From Paractinoplanes atraurantiacus (GTDB taxonomy: Bacteria; Actinomycetota; Actinomycetes; Mycobacteriales; Micromonosporaceae): a DNA stretch of 64,000 nucleotides. The stretch lies in contig NZ_OBDY01000019.1 of the NCBI RefSeq assembly GCF_900215205.1, positions 124,001 through 188,000 on the forward strand. The letters run 5' to 3'. Made by a program: the position numbers and the translations under genes. Positions 35,827-45,529 of this stretch are shown piece by piece. The notes below the pieces were generated by a model. The model was not told the origin of the DNA. It made no database searches and saw only the letters and a program-made list of their open reading frames with translations. Numbering within the stretch: the first letter of the stretch is position 1; each line of letters starts with the position of its first letter.

Positions 35827-38652
35827 ATGACCAGCGAGCAGCCGAGGCAGTCCGCTTCACCGCCGGCCGAGACGTTGCGGCCCGCGGTGCCGACGCCCGC
35901 CATCCCGAGACAGCCCGGCCCCGCCGACTCCGCCACACCCACCCCGCCCCAGCCGGCACCCTCGTCGGCGCCCGGAAAGGCCGAGCCCCACAAGGCCGAG
36001 CCTCCCGAGCCCGAGTCCCACAAGGCCGAGCCCTCCAAGGCCGAGCCCTCCAAGGCCGAGCCCTCCAAGGCGGGACCCGACAAACCGGCTGCTGACGACT
36101 CCGCGCCGGGCGGGGCTGCGGTCAGCGGGTCCGCCACCGACAAGGCCGCGACCGACAGACCAGGGCACAGTAAGCCCGCCACTGAAACACCGGCCTCCGC
36201 CAAGGCTGCCGTCGACGATCTCGCGACCGACAAGCCCGCGCCCAACACGGCAGCGACCGGCAACACTGCGACCGACAAGCCCGCGCCTGGCACGACTGCG
36301 GCGGGCAAGGTTGCGGCGGGCACGGCTGCGGCGGGCAAGGTTGCGGCGGGCACGACTGCGGCGGGCACGACTGCAGCTGACAAGGGCTCGGCGGACAAGG
36401 CAATGTCCGATGACGCAACGTCCGATAAAGCGGCCGCGCCTCACAAGCCGGCCTCCAGCGAGTCTGCTTTGATCACGCCGGCGGCGGCGACATCGGCTGG
36501 GACCAAGACGGCAAAGGCCGCATCTGACCCGGGTAAAGCAGAGGCCGCGTCGGGGGCGGGCAAGGCCGCGGGCTCTGTCGCGGCGGCGACGAAGACGGCC
36601 GAGTCCGAGAAGGATCGGAAGCCGGCTAACGATTCGGTTGCCGACACGGTCAAAGATCCACAGAAGACCGTCAAACCGGGCGAACCTCTTCCCACCGAGC
36701 GTCCGCCCGGCGTTCCGCCCGACCCGTGGACGGCCTTCGCCACCGCGACCGAGCGGCCGCCCGGCTGGTTCCGGCGCACCACACGGGCCGGTCTGCGCTC
36801 GCTGATCCACGAATACGCCTTGGTCATCTACGGCGGCCTGCTCCTGGCCGTGGCCCTGACCTGGCCGACGCTGCGCTATCCGCTGCACACCCTGCCGCAG
36901 GACATCTGGGATCCCTCGCGGCAGGCCTGGCAGATCGCCTGGGGCGGCCACATCCTGCTGACCGACCCGGCCCGCCTCTGGCAGGCCAATGCCTTCTATC
37001 CCGAGCCGAACAGCTTCGCCTACGGCGACAGCCTGCTCGGCTACGCGCCGTTCGGCATGATCGGCGAAGGGCCCGTCGCCGCCGTCCTGCGCTACAACGT
37101 CCTCTTCGTCCTGGCCCACGCTCTGCTGGCGATCGGCGGCTACGCCCTGGTCCGTCAGCTCGGCGCGGGCCGCACGGGCGCGGCCGTCGCCGCGGTCGCC
37201 TTCGCGTACGCGCCCTGGCGCCTCGCCCAGGAGGGCCACCTCGACATCGTCTCGGCCGGCGCCATCCCGCTCGCCCTGGCCATGCTGGCCCGGGGCCACG
37301 GCTGGTCGCTGCGGCGGGGTTTCCGCCCGCACCGCCGTCATGCCGGGTGGGCCGCGGCCGGCTGGCTCGTCGCGATCTGGCAGGTCAGCCTCGGCTTCTC
37401 GCTCGGTGTGCCGTTCCTCTACGTTCTCGGCCTGATCCTTCTCGTACTGCTCGTCGCCGTGCCGCTGCGCTGGTTCCGCCGCCCGGTCGACCGGCCGGTC
37501 CTCGGCTGGCGTCTCCTGCTCACCGACACGCTCGGCTCGCTCATCCTGGTCGGCGTCTCGGCGCTGATCGCCATCCCGTACTTCAAAGCGCCCGCCGGCG
37601 GCCCCGCCGGCACCGAGATCGCCTTCTACTCGCCGCCGCTGCGCAGCCTGCTGATCGGCCCGGCCGAGTCCCGGATCTGGGGCGCGCCCCACGAGGTGCC
37701 CCGGTCGTCGCTGAGCTGGCCGGCCGAGATGGGCCTGCTGCCCGGCTTCGTGCTGTACGCGCTGGCCCTGGCCGGCCTGGCCTTCTCCATCTGGACGCTG
37801 CGCCAGCGCCTGCTCCTGCTGGCCGGCCTGGTCGTCACGATCATCCTGACCCTGGGCACCAACTTCTTCGACGGCCGCTGGACGTACCTTCCGCTCTTCG
37901 GCCATCTGCCGGCCTCGCTGGGCCTGCGCATTCCCGGCCGCCTCATGCTGTGGGCGACCCTGTTGCTGGCGATCCTGGCCGCCGGTGCTGTGGCCGAGTT
38001 CGTCCGCCGCGCCGAGCAGGTGGCCGAGCAGCGCATTCCGCCATGGCCCGGCCCGTGGCTCCGCCTGGCCACGCTGCTGCCGTTGGCGCTGGTGCTGCTC
38101 GAGGGCTGGAACGCCACCGCCCACCCCGTGGCGCCCACTCAGCCCTTGGCGATGCGCACGGTCACCGGCCCGATGCTGGTCCTGCCCACCAGCGCCCTCA
38201 CCGACCAGACGGTCATGCTGTGGTCCACGAGCCGCTTCCAGCCGATCGCCAACGGTGCCGGCGGCTTCGCCGCGGGCCGCCAGGCCGTGCTGCGCCGCAA
38301 CGTCGAAGCCTTCCCCGACTCCGAGACCATCCAATACCTGCGGTCCCTGAACATCGACAAGGTCCTCCTGCTCCGCTCCCAGGCCGCCGGCACCCCGTGG
38401 GAACGCGCCGGCGACATCCCGGTCGACGCCCTGGGCATCCGCCGCGAAGACCTCGACGACGCCGTCATCTTCTACTTGACCGACCCGGCAGCTCCCGCCA
38501 ACCCGGCACAGCAGCCCACCACCCCGCCCAACCCGTCATTGCAGCCTTCGTTCCCGCTCACCCCCTCGCTGCAGCAGTCCGCCCCCGCGGGCCTTCCGTC
38601 GCAGCCACCCACCCCGCTCACCGCGACCTCCCCAACACCCCTGACCGGCTGA
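35827..38652 (+). CDS. Multi-pass membrane glycosyltransferase-like protein with long Lys/Ala/Pro repeat N-terminus
   Basis: 941 residues. Residues 1-290 are low complexity, with tandem AEPSK- and KAAAGTTAAG-like units from in-frame repeats (about 35,970-36,380). Residues 330-780 hold some 11 hydrophobic segments in the pattern of GT-C glycosyltransferases or YfhO-like proteins (DIWDPSRQAWQIAWGGHIL, NAFYPEPNSFAYGDSLLGYAP, YAPWRLAQEGHLDI). The C-terminal 150 residues are soluble and end in Pro/Thr repeats. Envelope glycan assembly is a reasonable guess, but no catalytic motif is certain. The N-terminal repeats may be expanded rather than functional. Confidence 0.7.
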   Translation: MTSEQPRQSASPPAETLRPAVPTPAIPRQPGPADSATPTPPQPAPSSAPGKAEPHKAEPPEPESHKAEPSKAEPSKAEPSKAGPDKPAADDSAPGGAAVSGSATDKAATDRPGHSKPATETPASAKAAVDDLATDKPAPNTAATGNTATDKPAPGTTAAGKVAAGTAAAGKVAAGTTAAGTTAADKGSADKAMSDDATSDKAAAPHKPASSESALITPAAATSAGTKTAKAASDPGKAEAASGAGKAAGSVAAATKTAESEKDRKPANDSVADTVKDPQKTVKPGEPLPTERPPGVPPDPWTAFATATERPPGWFRRTTRAGLRSLIHEYALVIYGGLLLAVALTWPTLRYPLHTLPQDIWDPSRQAWQIAWGGHILLTDPARLWQANAFYPEPNSFAYGDSLLGYAPFGMIGEGPVAAVLRYNVLFVLAHALLAIGGYALVRQLGAGRTGAAVAAVAFAYAPWRLAQEGHLDIVSAGAIPLALAMLARGHGWSLRRGFRPHRRHAGWAAAGWLVAIWQVSLGFSLGVPFLYVLGLILLVLLVAVPLRWFRRPVDRPVLGWRLLLTDTLGSLILVGVSALIAIPYFKAPAGGPAGTEIAFYSPPLRSLLIGPAESRIWGAPHEVPRSSLSWPAEMGLLPGFVLYALALAGLAFSIWTLRQRLLLLAGLVVTIILTLGTNFFDGRWTYLPLFGHLPASLGLRIPGRLMLWATLLLAILAAGAVAEFVRRAEQVAEQRIPPWPGPWLRLATLLPLALVLLEGWNATAHPVAPTQPLAMRTVTGPMLVLPTSALTDQTVMLWSTSRFQPIANGAGGFAAGRQAVLRRNVEAFPDSETIQYLRSLNIDKVLLLRSQAAGTPWERAGDIPVDALGIRREDLDDAVIFYLTDPAAPANPAQQPTTPPNPSLQPSFPLTPSLQQSAPAGLPSQPPTPLTATSPTPLTG

Positions 38653-38730
38653 CCAACCAAGACCCCCGGAGGGAGCGCATCGCGGGCTCGTCGGAGCGGA
38701 CTGTCGGAGGGTGCCGATAGGGTCCCGGCC

Positions 38731-39642
38731 GTGGAGATCGCTGGGGATGAGTTGCGGGCGCTGGTCGATGAGGCCATTGAGGACGATCCGACCGGCCTGG
38801 CCGAGGTGGCCAAGGTTCGCCCCGACCTGATCGCGCCGTTCCACCTGGAGCTCGTCGACGGCGAGGTGTGGTGGGCCGCCGACCTTTACCGCGCCATGAC
38901 CGAGCAGACCGCCGCCGAACTGGTCCGCCGCATCGACGGCGGCGACGACGAGCACGCCGTCGCCCTGGCTCATGTGCTCGCCGCCGGCCGCACCGAGACG
39001 GCCGTGTCAGCCGTGCGCCGCTGGTTCGCCGATCCGCCCGCCTGGACCGCCGGCCTGGGCCGCCCGCTCGAACACCTCGGCCACGTGGGCGGTTGGGAAC
39101 TCACCGCGACCGGCGACCTCCGCCTCCTGACCAGCGAAATCACCAATGCTCTCGTCCCCGATGGGCACAAACCCGCCGTTTCCGGTGGGGCGCTTGCGGG
39201 AGCCTGCGGGTGGTGCGGGATGGCGCTCTGGCGGCTGCTCGACGGAGCTGGGCCCCTCGTCGCCACCTGCATTCGGTGTGGGTCCTATACGACCTACTTC
39301 ACCGAGGCGGGGGAGTTCGCCTCCGAGAACGAGCGGCCCGAGTTTCTCGGGCGGGACGCCGACGGCTGGGACCTGCCCGACGGGGCGCCGCTGACCGTCG
39401 GGGAGAGCCGGCCGACGCCGTGGGCGGGCAACGCCTGGCATGACGGCGGGTCCACGCTCGGCGGCTCTCCCGACTGGATTCAGGACGCGGAGTTTCCGTC
39501 GTGCCCCCGGTGCGCGCGGACGATGCCCTATGTCGGCATGGTCAACGGCGGCGACCTCTGGGCGGATTACGGCGAGGGCTGCTTCTACCTCTTCCACGAT
39601 CCGGTCTGCGGCCTCTCGGCCGCCGTCTACCAGCAGAGCTGA
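38731..39642 (+). CDS. Hypothetical protein with zinc-ribbon-like cysteines
   Basis: 303 residues, family not recognised. Residues 1-130 look helical (EIAGDELRALVDEAIEDDPTGLAEVAKVRPDLI). The middle has CGWC and CIRC (about residues 158-178), a possible zinc ribbon. The C-terminal part has WIQDAEFPSCPRCARTMPYVGMV, CFYLFHDP and AAVYQQS, like the end of DUF1963/YwqG-type proteins. TAGGGT ends 7 bases before the GTG, suggesting leaderless transcription. Confidence 0.65.
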   Translation: MEIAGDELRALVDEAIEDDPTGLAEVAKVRPDLIAPFHLELVDGEVWWAADLYRAMTEQTAAELVRRIDGGDDEHAVALAHVLAAGRTETAVSAVRRWFADPPAWTAGLGRPLEHLGHVGGWELTATGDLRLLTSEITNALVPDGHKPAVSGGALAGACGWCGMALWRLLDGAGPLVATCIRCGSYTTYFTEAGEFASENERPEFLGRDADGWDLPDGAPLTVGESRPTPWAGNAWHDGGSTLGGSPDWIQDAEFPSCPRCARTMPYVGMVNGGDLWADYGEGCFYLFHDPVCGLSAAVYQQS

Positions 39643-39648
39643 GCGTCG

Positions 39649-41163
39649 TCAGACCTTCGCCGGTTCCAGGGGCGGCGGGTCGGCGGGCGCGGGGGAGCGG
39701 TCGAGCCGGAAGGTTCGCCGCAGGGTGGCGATCCACGGCGCGTCCGGGCCGTTGAGCGGGCCGCCGTCGGGGTCGTCGGAGTAGTTCAGGCGCACCGCGT
39801 CCAGCTCGGGCTTCCAGATCTCGCGCACCACCAGGCCACACAGGACGGCCACGGTGATCAGCCGCAGGCTGGAGGCCAGGACGAACGTGCCCTCGGGAAT
39901 CACCGGCTTGCTGCCGGCGCCGAGCAGCTCGGCGTAGAAGGCGGTGAAGTACGCGAACTCGGCCACCGTCCACGCGATGATCGCGCCCCATTTCGGCCGG
40001 GCCAGCACGATCAGCGGGAGCAGCCAGAGAACGTACTGCTGGGACCAGACCTTGCTGGTGAGCAGGAACGCGGCGACGACCAGGAAGGACAGCTGGGCGA
40101 GCCGGGGGCGGCGCGGCGCGAGCCACGCCAGGACGGCGATGCCCGCGCAGCAGAGCGCGAACAACGCGTACGACAAGTAATTGAGGGTCGGAACGTGGTT
40201 GCTCAGCCACTGGAAGGGGCCCTGATCGCCCGGGGTGCCGGCGAACCACTTGCCGTCCAGATAGCGGCCCACGTACCAGAGGGTGCCCCAGTCGATCGGG
40301 CGTTCCTCGTTAAGCCGGAAGAACCGCAGCCAGCTTTCGTGGTACCACCAGAAGACCGGGAAGTTCACCGCGGCCCAGGTGATCGCCGTGGTCGCCGCCG
40401 CCCAGAACCACGGTCGCAGCGATTTGGAGCGCAACGCCAGCAGGAACAGCGGCCCGATGATGAACAGCGGCCACAATTTCGCCGCCGCACCGAGGCCGAG
40501 GAAGACACCGGCCCAGGCCGGGTGCTTCTTCGCCCAGAGGTAGAGGCCGACCGCGGCCAGGCCGATCGCGAGGAAGTCCCAGTTGACCGTCGCGGTGAAG
40601 AAGATGATCGGCGAGACCGCGAAGATCGCCGCGTCCCAGGGCCGGCGGCGCCGCAGGGCGAGGATCACCGCCGCGGTCACCACGGCCAGGGCGGAGAGCA
40701 CGAACGCGTTCACGTTGTAGAACCACGTGCCCTGGTTGATCTCGGGATGCGATTCGCCAAACGCGTGGACGGGCAACCCGAGCGCACCCATGAAGTAGCC
40801 GGTGACGACCGGGTATTCGACCGGATGGTCGACGTACGGCACCTTGCCCTCGTTGAGGCCCTCGGCGTAGTAGAGGGCGAGCACGTCGGTGTAGCAGAAC
40901 CTCGTGTACTGCACGTTCTGCTGCCAGTCGCCGCTCTGGCACGGCGATTTCTGCACCCAGGAGAAGGCGAGGGTCAGGCAGGTCAGAGCGAGGATGATGC
41001 GGGTCGCCGTCCAGAACCGCCCGGGCCGGTTGCCGGGCCGCACCGCGTGCGAGCCGAGCGGTCCACCGATCGCCTGGGAGAGGCCGCGCACGAAGCCGTC
41101 CGATGTCGCCTGCGCGCTCGGCTGGTCGGTGCGATCGACGTCTTCGGACGGTTGCGTGCTCAT
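39649..41163 (-). CDS. GT87-family (DUF2029) membrane protein, Rv0051-like
   Basis: 504 residues with about ten membrane segments. Recognisable loops are DVLALYYAEGLNEGKVPYVDHPVEYPVVTGY, NWDFLAIGLAA, AWAGVFLGLGAAAKLWPLF and SKVWSQQYVLWLLPLIVLARP, as in mannosyltransferase-like proteins encoded next to ponA in mycobacteria (Rv0051). Presumed to move sugars from polyprenyl phosphate at the membrane. It lies directly downstream of ponA but after a strong hairpin, so it may be expressed partly on its own. Confidence 0.8.
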   Translation of the reverse strand: MSTQPSEDVDRTDQPSAQATSDGFVRGLSQAIGGPLGSHAVRPGNRPGRFWTATRIILALTCLTLAFSWVQKSPCQSGDWQQNVQYTRFCYTDVLALYYAEGLNEGKVPYVDHPVEYPVVTGYFMGALGLPVHAFGESHPEINQGTWFYNVNAFVLSALAVVTAAVILALRRRRPWDAAIFAVSPIIFFTATVNWDFLAIGLAAVGLYLWAKKHPAWAGVFLGLGAAAKLWPLFIIGPLFLLALRSKSLRPWFWAAATTAITWAAVNFPVFWWYHESWLRFFRLNEERPIDWGTLWYVGRYLDGKWFAGTPGDQGPFQWLSNHVPTLNYLSYALFALCCAGIAVLAWLAPRRPRLAQLSFLVVAAFLLTSKVWSQQYVLWLLPLIVLARPKWGAIIAWTVAEFAYFTAFYAELLGAGSKPVIPEGTFVLASSLRLITVAVLCGLVVREIWKPELDAVRLNYSDDPDGGPLNGPDAPWIATLRRTFRLDRSPAPADPPPLEPAKV

Positions 41164-41242
41164 GTCATGGCATCATGCCGTACTCGGATGCGCGGTTTGG
41201 TCACGACCTACTGGCAATATCGCCCGAAACCGGGAAACGCGA

Positions 41243-41277
41243 AGCCGGCGCGCACCCTGGACGGGTACGCGCCGGCT
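41243..41277 (-). terminator. Hairpin downstream of ponA
   Basis: AGCCGGCGCG and CGCGCCGGCT form a perfect 10-bp stem, with ACCC and GGGT able to pair inside. It starts 24 bases after the ponA stop codon and precedes the GT87 gene on the same strand. Confidence 0.75.
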
Positions 41278-41301
41278 GGGGCGCTTTACGGGACTGGGAC
41301 G

Positions 41302-44040
41302 CTAATCCTGGCCCTGAGTCGTCGGTAAGTTCGTATTACCGCCGTTCTGGCCGGTGTTACCGCCGTTGTTGTTGCCTCCGTTGTTGTTTCCACCGTTGTT
41401 GCCGCCGTTGTTGTTGCCGCCGTTCTGCTGCTGGTTGTTGTCACAGCCGAAGATGGCACCGAGCGGGCAGCCCTGGTTGGGGTCGGTCTGCTGGACCGGC
41501 GGGGGCGGCGGGGGCTCCTGGCCGTTGGCGAACGGGCTGTCCGGGTTACCGGTCTCGACCCTCTTCGGGAAGTCCTCGTTCTCCCATTTCATCGCCTCGG
41601 CCGAGGCGTCGAGGAACTTCTTCCAGATCTTCGACGGCGTGCCCGCGCCGAACATGTCTTTCTTGCCGTCTTTGAGCTCGACCTTGTTGTTCTTGCCGCC
41701 GACCCAGACGGTCGCCGCCAACTGCGGGATGCCACCGACGAACCAGGTGTCACCGCTGCCGCCGTTGAACTCCCAGGTACCACTCTTGGCGATCGACTCG
41801 CGGCCACCCTTGAGGTCGCGCTCGTCGACGTCCACGATCTTCGCCATCACGGCCTGCAGGTTCGACATCTGCGCCTCGTCGAAGACCCGCTTGCCGGCGG
41901 TCTTCTGGCCCTTGATGATCGTCACCTTGCCGGTGTCGGCGTCGACTTTCCGAACTTCCTTGATGAAGTGCGTGTCGTTGCGGACGCCGCCGTTGACGAT
42001 CGTGGCGACACCCTCGGCGTGCTCGAGCGGCGGAACACGGTACTGGCCGAAGGCGACCTCGTTGTCGAAGTTCTTCTTCCAGGTGGCCGCGTTGGTCTTG
42101 GTGAGGTCGACGGCGTCGCCCTTGTCCGGGAACATGTGCTGCACGCCGGCGTCGACGGCGGCCTGGATGACCTTCTCGCGGCCGATGCCCTCGGCGATCC
42201 AGTAGAACGGGAAGTTGTACGACTTGATCGTCGAGGTCTCGAGATCGCAGTACTTGATCTTGCCGCCACAGACCTTGCCCGGGTCGGCGCCGGCGTTGTT
42301 GATCTCCTTGCCGTTCGGCCGCAGCTTCGTGCCGTCCCACGTCGTCTTGAAGGAGATGTCCTCCTTCAGGCCGGCGGCCAGGGTGTAGAGCTTGAACGTC
42401 GAGCCCGGCGACTGGCCACCCGTGATCTTGAGGGTCTGCCCGTCCATGTAGCCGCCGTAGTCGAGGCCGTTGGGATCATCGCCGGCGTAGTAGCCGAGCA
42501 CGGCGCCCGTCTTCGGGTCGATGCCGATCACCGACGCCTGGTAGGTGGCGGGCTTCGCGTTCATCGGCGACGACTCGCTCTTGCGCGAGCCGGCCTCCTC
42601 GGCCGCCTTCTGCACCGCGGGGTTGATCGTCGTGGTGACGCTCAGGCCGCCCTTGTCGAACTCCTGCTGGCTGATGCCCATCTCGGCCAGCTCGGCCCGG
42701 ACGTGGCGCATGACCACACCGACCGGGCCACTGGTGGCGTTCTTGCCGCTGGTCTTGGCGATCGGCTTGACCTTGGGGTACTTCCGGGCGTCGTACTCCG
42801 CTTGAGTGATCCATTTCATCTCAAGCATGTTCTTCATCGTGTACTCCCACCGGTCCTTGGCGGCGGCGAGGTTGTAGTTCGGGTCGTAGCCCTTGTGCCC
42901 GTTGCCGGGCTCGGGCTCCGGCTGCTTGATGATCGAGGCGAGCACTGCGGCCTCGGACGCCGTGATGGCGTTCTTCTGGCCGGCCGGCGTCTGCACCGAC
43001 TTGCCGAAGTAGCCCACCGCGGCGGCCTCGATGCCGTACCTGCCCTCACCCATGTAGATGTAGTTCAGGTACATGCCCATGATCTGGTCTTTGTTGTACT
43101 GGCTCTCCAGCTTGCGGGCGATCACGGCCTCGCGCAGCTTGCGGTTGATGCTGATCGCCTTGAGGTCGGCGGCATGCCTCGCATACTGCTGGGTGATCGT
43201 CGAGGCGCCCTGCGTCGCGCCGCCGGTGAAGTTGTTCCACGCGGCGCGGACGATGCCCTTCATGTCGATGCCGTGGTGGCTGTAGAAGTTCTTGTCCTCG
43301 GCGGCGGCGACCGCGTGCTCGACGACCTTGTTGATTTTCGCCTCGGGCACGACGGTGCGGTTCTGCTCGCCGAGCTTGGCGATCGTCTGGCCGGTCGAGT
43401 ACTTGATGACGTTCGACTGGTCCTCGGTCACCGGCGGCGGCAGGTCGACGTCGTCGAAGAAGTACGTGCCGCCCACGACGCCGGCGCCGAGCAGGATGAC
43501 CATGACGGCGGCCGCGGCGGTGAGGATGTTGGTGCGGCGGCGGCGCTTGGCCGCCTTCGACTTGTCCTTGCCGCGACCGGACCGTCCACCGCCGATGGCG
43601 CCCTCGTCGCCGGGCGGGGTGGTGACCGGGCGCACCGCGGCACGGGCCGAGGCGCCGGCCGCGCCGACGCGAGCCGAGCCGACCGACGCGCTGCCCACGG
43701 AAGCACTGCCCACGGAAGCGCTGCCGACCGAAGCACGGCCGGGAGTGGCGCTGCCCACAGAGGCGCTGCCGACCGACGCGCGGCCGGCCGAAGCCGAGCC
43801 GACCGAGGCGCTGCCGGCCACCGAGGCGCGGCCGGGGGAGGCCGAGCCGACGGAGGCGCTGCCGGGCACGGAGGCGCTGCCGCCGACCGAGGCGCGCCCA
43901 CCGGCGCCGCGACGGTAGGCGTCCGGCGGCCGGGCCGAGGCGGAGTACGAAGAGGACTGGTCGTCGTCAGGCGTGGAGCTCGCGGACCCGGGCACTCGGG
44001 CCCGGGCACGCGAAGACTGCGGGTCGCCGTACGAGTTCAT
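41302..44040 (-). CDS. ponA: Class A penicillin-binding protein (PonA1-like)
   Basis: 912 residues, bifunctional peptidoglycan synthase. The cytoplasmic N-terminus (1-165) is a run of ASVGSASVGS repeats, then basic KRRRR and one membrane helix. The GT51 glycosyltransferase shows EDKNFYSHHGIDMKGI and GGATQGASTITQQYA. The transpeptidase has SPGSTFKLYTLAAG (Ser-x-x-Lys), SYN in KSYNFPF and KSGT in AKSGTWEFNG. The C-terminus is an Asn/Gly-rich tail (NNGGNNNGGNN). ATG 44040 has GAGGTG upstream. As in mycobacteria it lies between the Rv0051-like gene and the DUF5318 gene. Confidence 0.95.
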   Translation of the reverse strand: MNSYGDPQSSRARARVPGSASSTPDDDQSSSYSASARPPDAYRRGAGGRASVGGSASVPGSASVGSASPGRASVAGSASVGSASAGRASVGSASVGSATPGRASVGSASVGSASVGSASVGSARVGAAGASARAAVRPVTTPPGDEGAIGGGRSGRGKDKSKAAKRRRRTNILTAAAAVMVILLGAGVVGGTYFFDDVDLPPPVTEDQSNVIKYSTGQTIAKLGEQNRTVVPEAKINKVVEHAVAAAEDKNFYSHHGIDMKGIVRAAWNNFTGGATQGASTITQQYARHAADLKAISINRKLREAVIARKLESQYNKDQIMGMYLNYIYMGEGRYGIEAAAVGYFGKSVQTPAGQKNAITASEAAVLASIIKQPEPEPGNGHKGYDPNYNLAAAKDRWEYTMKNMLEMKWITQAEYDARKYPKVKPIAKTSGKNATSGPVGVVMRHVRAELAEMGISQQEFDKGGLSVTTTINPAVQKAAEEAGSRKSESSPMNAKPATYQASVIGIDPKTGAVLGYYAGDDPNGLDYGGYMDGQTLKITGGQSPGSTFKLYTLAAGLKEDISFKTTWDGTKLRPNGKEINNAGADPGKVCGGKIKYCDLETSTIKSYNFPFYWIAEGIGREKVIQAAVDAGVQHMFPDKGDAVDLTKTNAATWKKNFDNEVAFGQYRVPPLEHAEGVATIVNGGVRNDTHFIKEVRKVDADTGKVTIIKGQKTAGKRVFDEAQMSNLQAVMAKIVDVDERDLKGGRESIAKSGTWEFNGGSGDTWFVGGIPQLAATVWVGGKNNKVELKDGKKDMFGAGTPSKIWKKFLDASAEAMKWENEDFPKRVETGNPDSPFANGQEPPPPPPVQQTDPNQGCPLGAIFGCDNNQQQNGGNNNGGNNGGNNNGGNNNGGNTGQNGGNTNLPTTQGQD

Positions 44041-44232
44041 TCGGTCACACCTCGGTCGCGGAGGCGCAGACAAAAGGAGCCCTGGAGGGGCCCCCTGTGT
44101 CTGTGCCACGAGCGGACGATATGGGCTGCGTACCGGCAGCCGCCCTGTCGGATGTCGTGAATGACCGAACATGGCGCTGGATGCGCGGTTCGGTCGGGGT
44201 CGTGCTCACGGTAGCCGGATCGAGCCACATCA

Positions 44233-44700
44233 TCATCGGCCGTCCCAGCGGGGGAACGACGGCACTGAATCACGGTGGCGGCCCGCGGCGGCCGAGGCGG
44301 CCACGGCCTCGACCTGATCGAGCTCGTCGGCGGTGAGCGCGTCCCGGCCCAGGAGGTACTGCTGGGTCAGGTGGTTCCACGCGCAGGACTGGCACACCTC
44401 TACGACGAAGACCTGGAACTCACGCAGCGTCATCGCCAGGACCGGCAGCTCGGCGAGCTTTCGGGCCTGGCCGGCGGACTGCTTGAGCTCATCGCCATAG
44501 ATGTAGTGCACGAGTGTCAGGTTGTCGCGGCGGCAGATCGGGCAGCGGTCGTCGGTCGGCTCGCCATGGAATCGAGCAGCGCTTTTGAGGTACGGCGAGG
44601 CATCGCAGACCTCGAGCGTCCCGATCTTGCCGTTGTGCACGTCACGCAGCACTGCCCGCTTCTGTAGCGAGTAGTCCACCACCTGCCGCTGCGTGCGCAT
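44233..44700 (-). CDS. DUF5318 family protein (Rv0049-like)
   Basis: 155 residues, cytosolic. MRTQRQVVDYSLQKRAVLRDVHNGKIGTLEVCDASPYL begins the protein, followed by two CxxC pairs (CPIC and CQSC), a likely zinc site, and VEVCQSCAWNHLTQQYLLG. The family is actinobacterial, unknown in function, and regularly sits beside ponA; its conservation suggests a tie to cell-wall synthesis. About 190 bases separate it from ponA on the same strand. Confidence 0.88.
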   Translation of the reverse strand: MRTQRQVVDYSLQKRAVLRDVHNGKIGTLEVCDASPYLKSAARFHGEPTDDRCPICRRDNLTLVHYIYGDELKQSAGQARKLAELPVLAMTLREFQVFVVEVCQSCAWNHLTQQYLLGRDALTADELDQVEAVAASAAAGRHRDSVPSFPRWDGR

Positions 44701-44813
44701 GGCGAAGAGAGTACGCGGTCCGAGGGGAAGCGGCGATATCCATCACGGAGCGTGGCGTGGCGGTGGCTCACTCGTGAACAGCTTGCACAGTTTTGCCGAC
44801 GGATCTACGGTAG

Positions 44814-44836
44814 CGATGTATCGGGCCGATACATCG
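44814..44836. promoter_or_regulatory. PadR-type operator
   Basis: A perfect inverted repeat, CGATGTATCG and CGATACATCG with a 3-base GGC spacer. It contains ATGT and ACAT at the spacing typical of PadR sites, and lies 22 bases before the padR start codon, so repression of padR and ino1 by PadR is likely. Confidence 0.85.
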
Positions 44837-44858
44837 AGGCACAGGGAGGGGGCGGCCG

Positions 44859-45509
44859 ATGTTGGAACTGGCGATTCTCGGCCTCCTCCAGGAGACCCCG
44901 ATGCACGGATACGAGCTCCGCAAGGAGCTCGCCACCAAGCTGGGCACGATCCGCGCCGCGATCAGCTACGGCACGCTCTACCCGACGCTCAAGCGCCTGA
45001 AAACAGCCGGCTTCATCACGGAATCGGCATCCGATCCGTCGATGATCCCCCCGATGACCAGCAAACGGGGCCGCGTTGTTTACAAGATCACTGCCGACGG
45101 CAAGGAGCGGTTCGCCGACCTGCTGGCGCAGGCGGGCCCCGAGACGTACGACGACGCCGGTTTCGGTGTTCACTTCGCCTTCTTCTCGCGGACCGATCGC
45201 GCGACCCGGCTGCGGATCCTCGAGGGTCGCCGCCGCCGGATCGAGGAGCGCCGGGAAGGCCTGCGCGACGTGCTCTCCCGTGCCGCCGGCCGGCTCGACG
45301 CGTACACCCTCGAACTGCAACGACACGGACTCGACGCCTGCGAGCGCGAGGTCCGCTGGCTGGAGGAGCTCATCACCAATGAGCGCTCCGGCCGAGCCCC
45401 GGCGGCCTCCGCCGGGTCCTTCGACATCCCCACCGCTGAGCAGTCACCAGAGCCCGTCGGCGGGGATGCACCCCCAGAAAAACCGCGTCCGCATCAGGAC
45501 CGGCCGTGA
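44859..45509 (+). CDS. PadR family transcriptional regulator (Rv0047c-like)
   Basis: 216 residues. The N-terminal winged helix is classical PadR: LELAILGLLQETPMHGYELRKEL, ISYGTLYPTLKRLKTAGFI, GRVVYKITADGKERF. A helical C-terminal dimerisation part follows (RIEERREGLRDVLSRAAG). The tail of about 40 residues is Ala/Pro-rich. ATG at 44859 with AGGGAGGGGG upstream. It has a perfect palindromic operator before it, and ino1 follows 20 bases later on the same strand, so the pair is probably an autoregulated operon. Confidence 0.92.
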   Translation: MLELAILGLLQETPMHGYELRKELATKLGTIRAAISYGTLYPTLKRLKTAGFITESASDPSMIPPMTSKRGRVVYKITADGKERFADLLAQAGPETYDDAGFGVHFAFFSRTDRATRLRILEGRRRRIEERREGLRDVLSRAAGRLDAYTLELQRHGLDACEREVRWLEELITNERSGRAPAASAGSFDIPTAEQSPEPVGGDAPPEKPRPHQDRP

Positions 45510-45529
45510 TGAACAAGGAGGCAAACGCG

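Noticed and set aside
35857..38334. 825-residue minus-strand frame opposite the membrane protein
   Set aside because: Gln/Gly/Arg-rich shadow; the plus strand has a sensible series of membrane segments.
41968..44160. 730-residue plus-strand frame opposite ponA
   Set aside because: Shadow frame of a GC-rich gene with no recognisable domain; ponA motifs are on the other strand.
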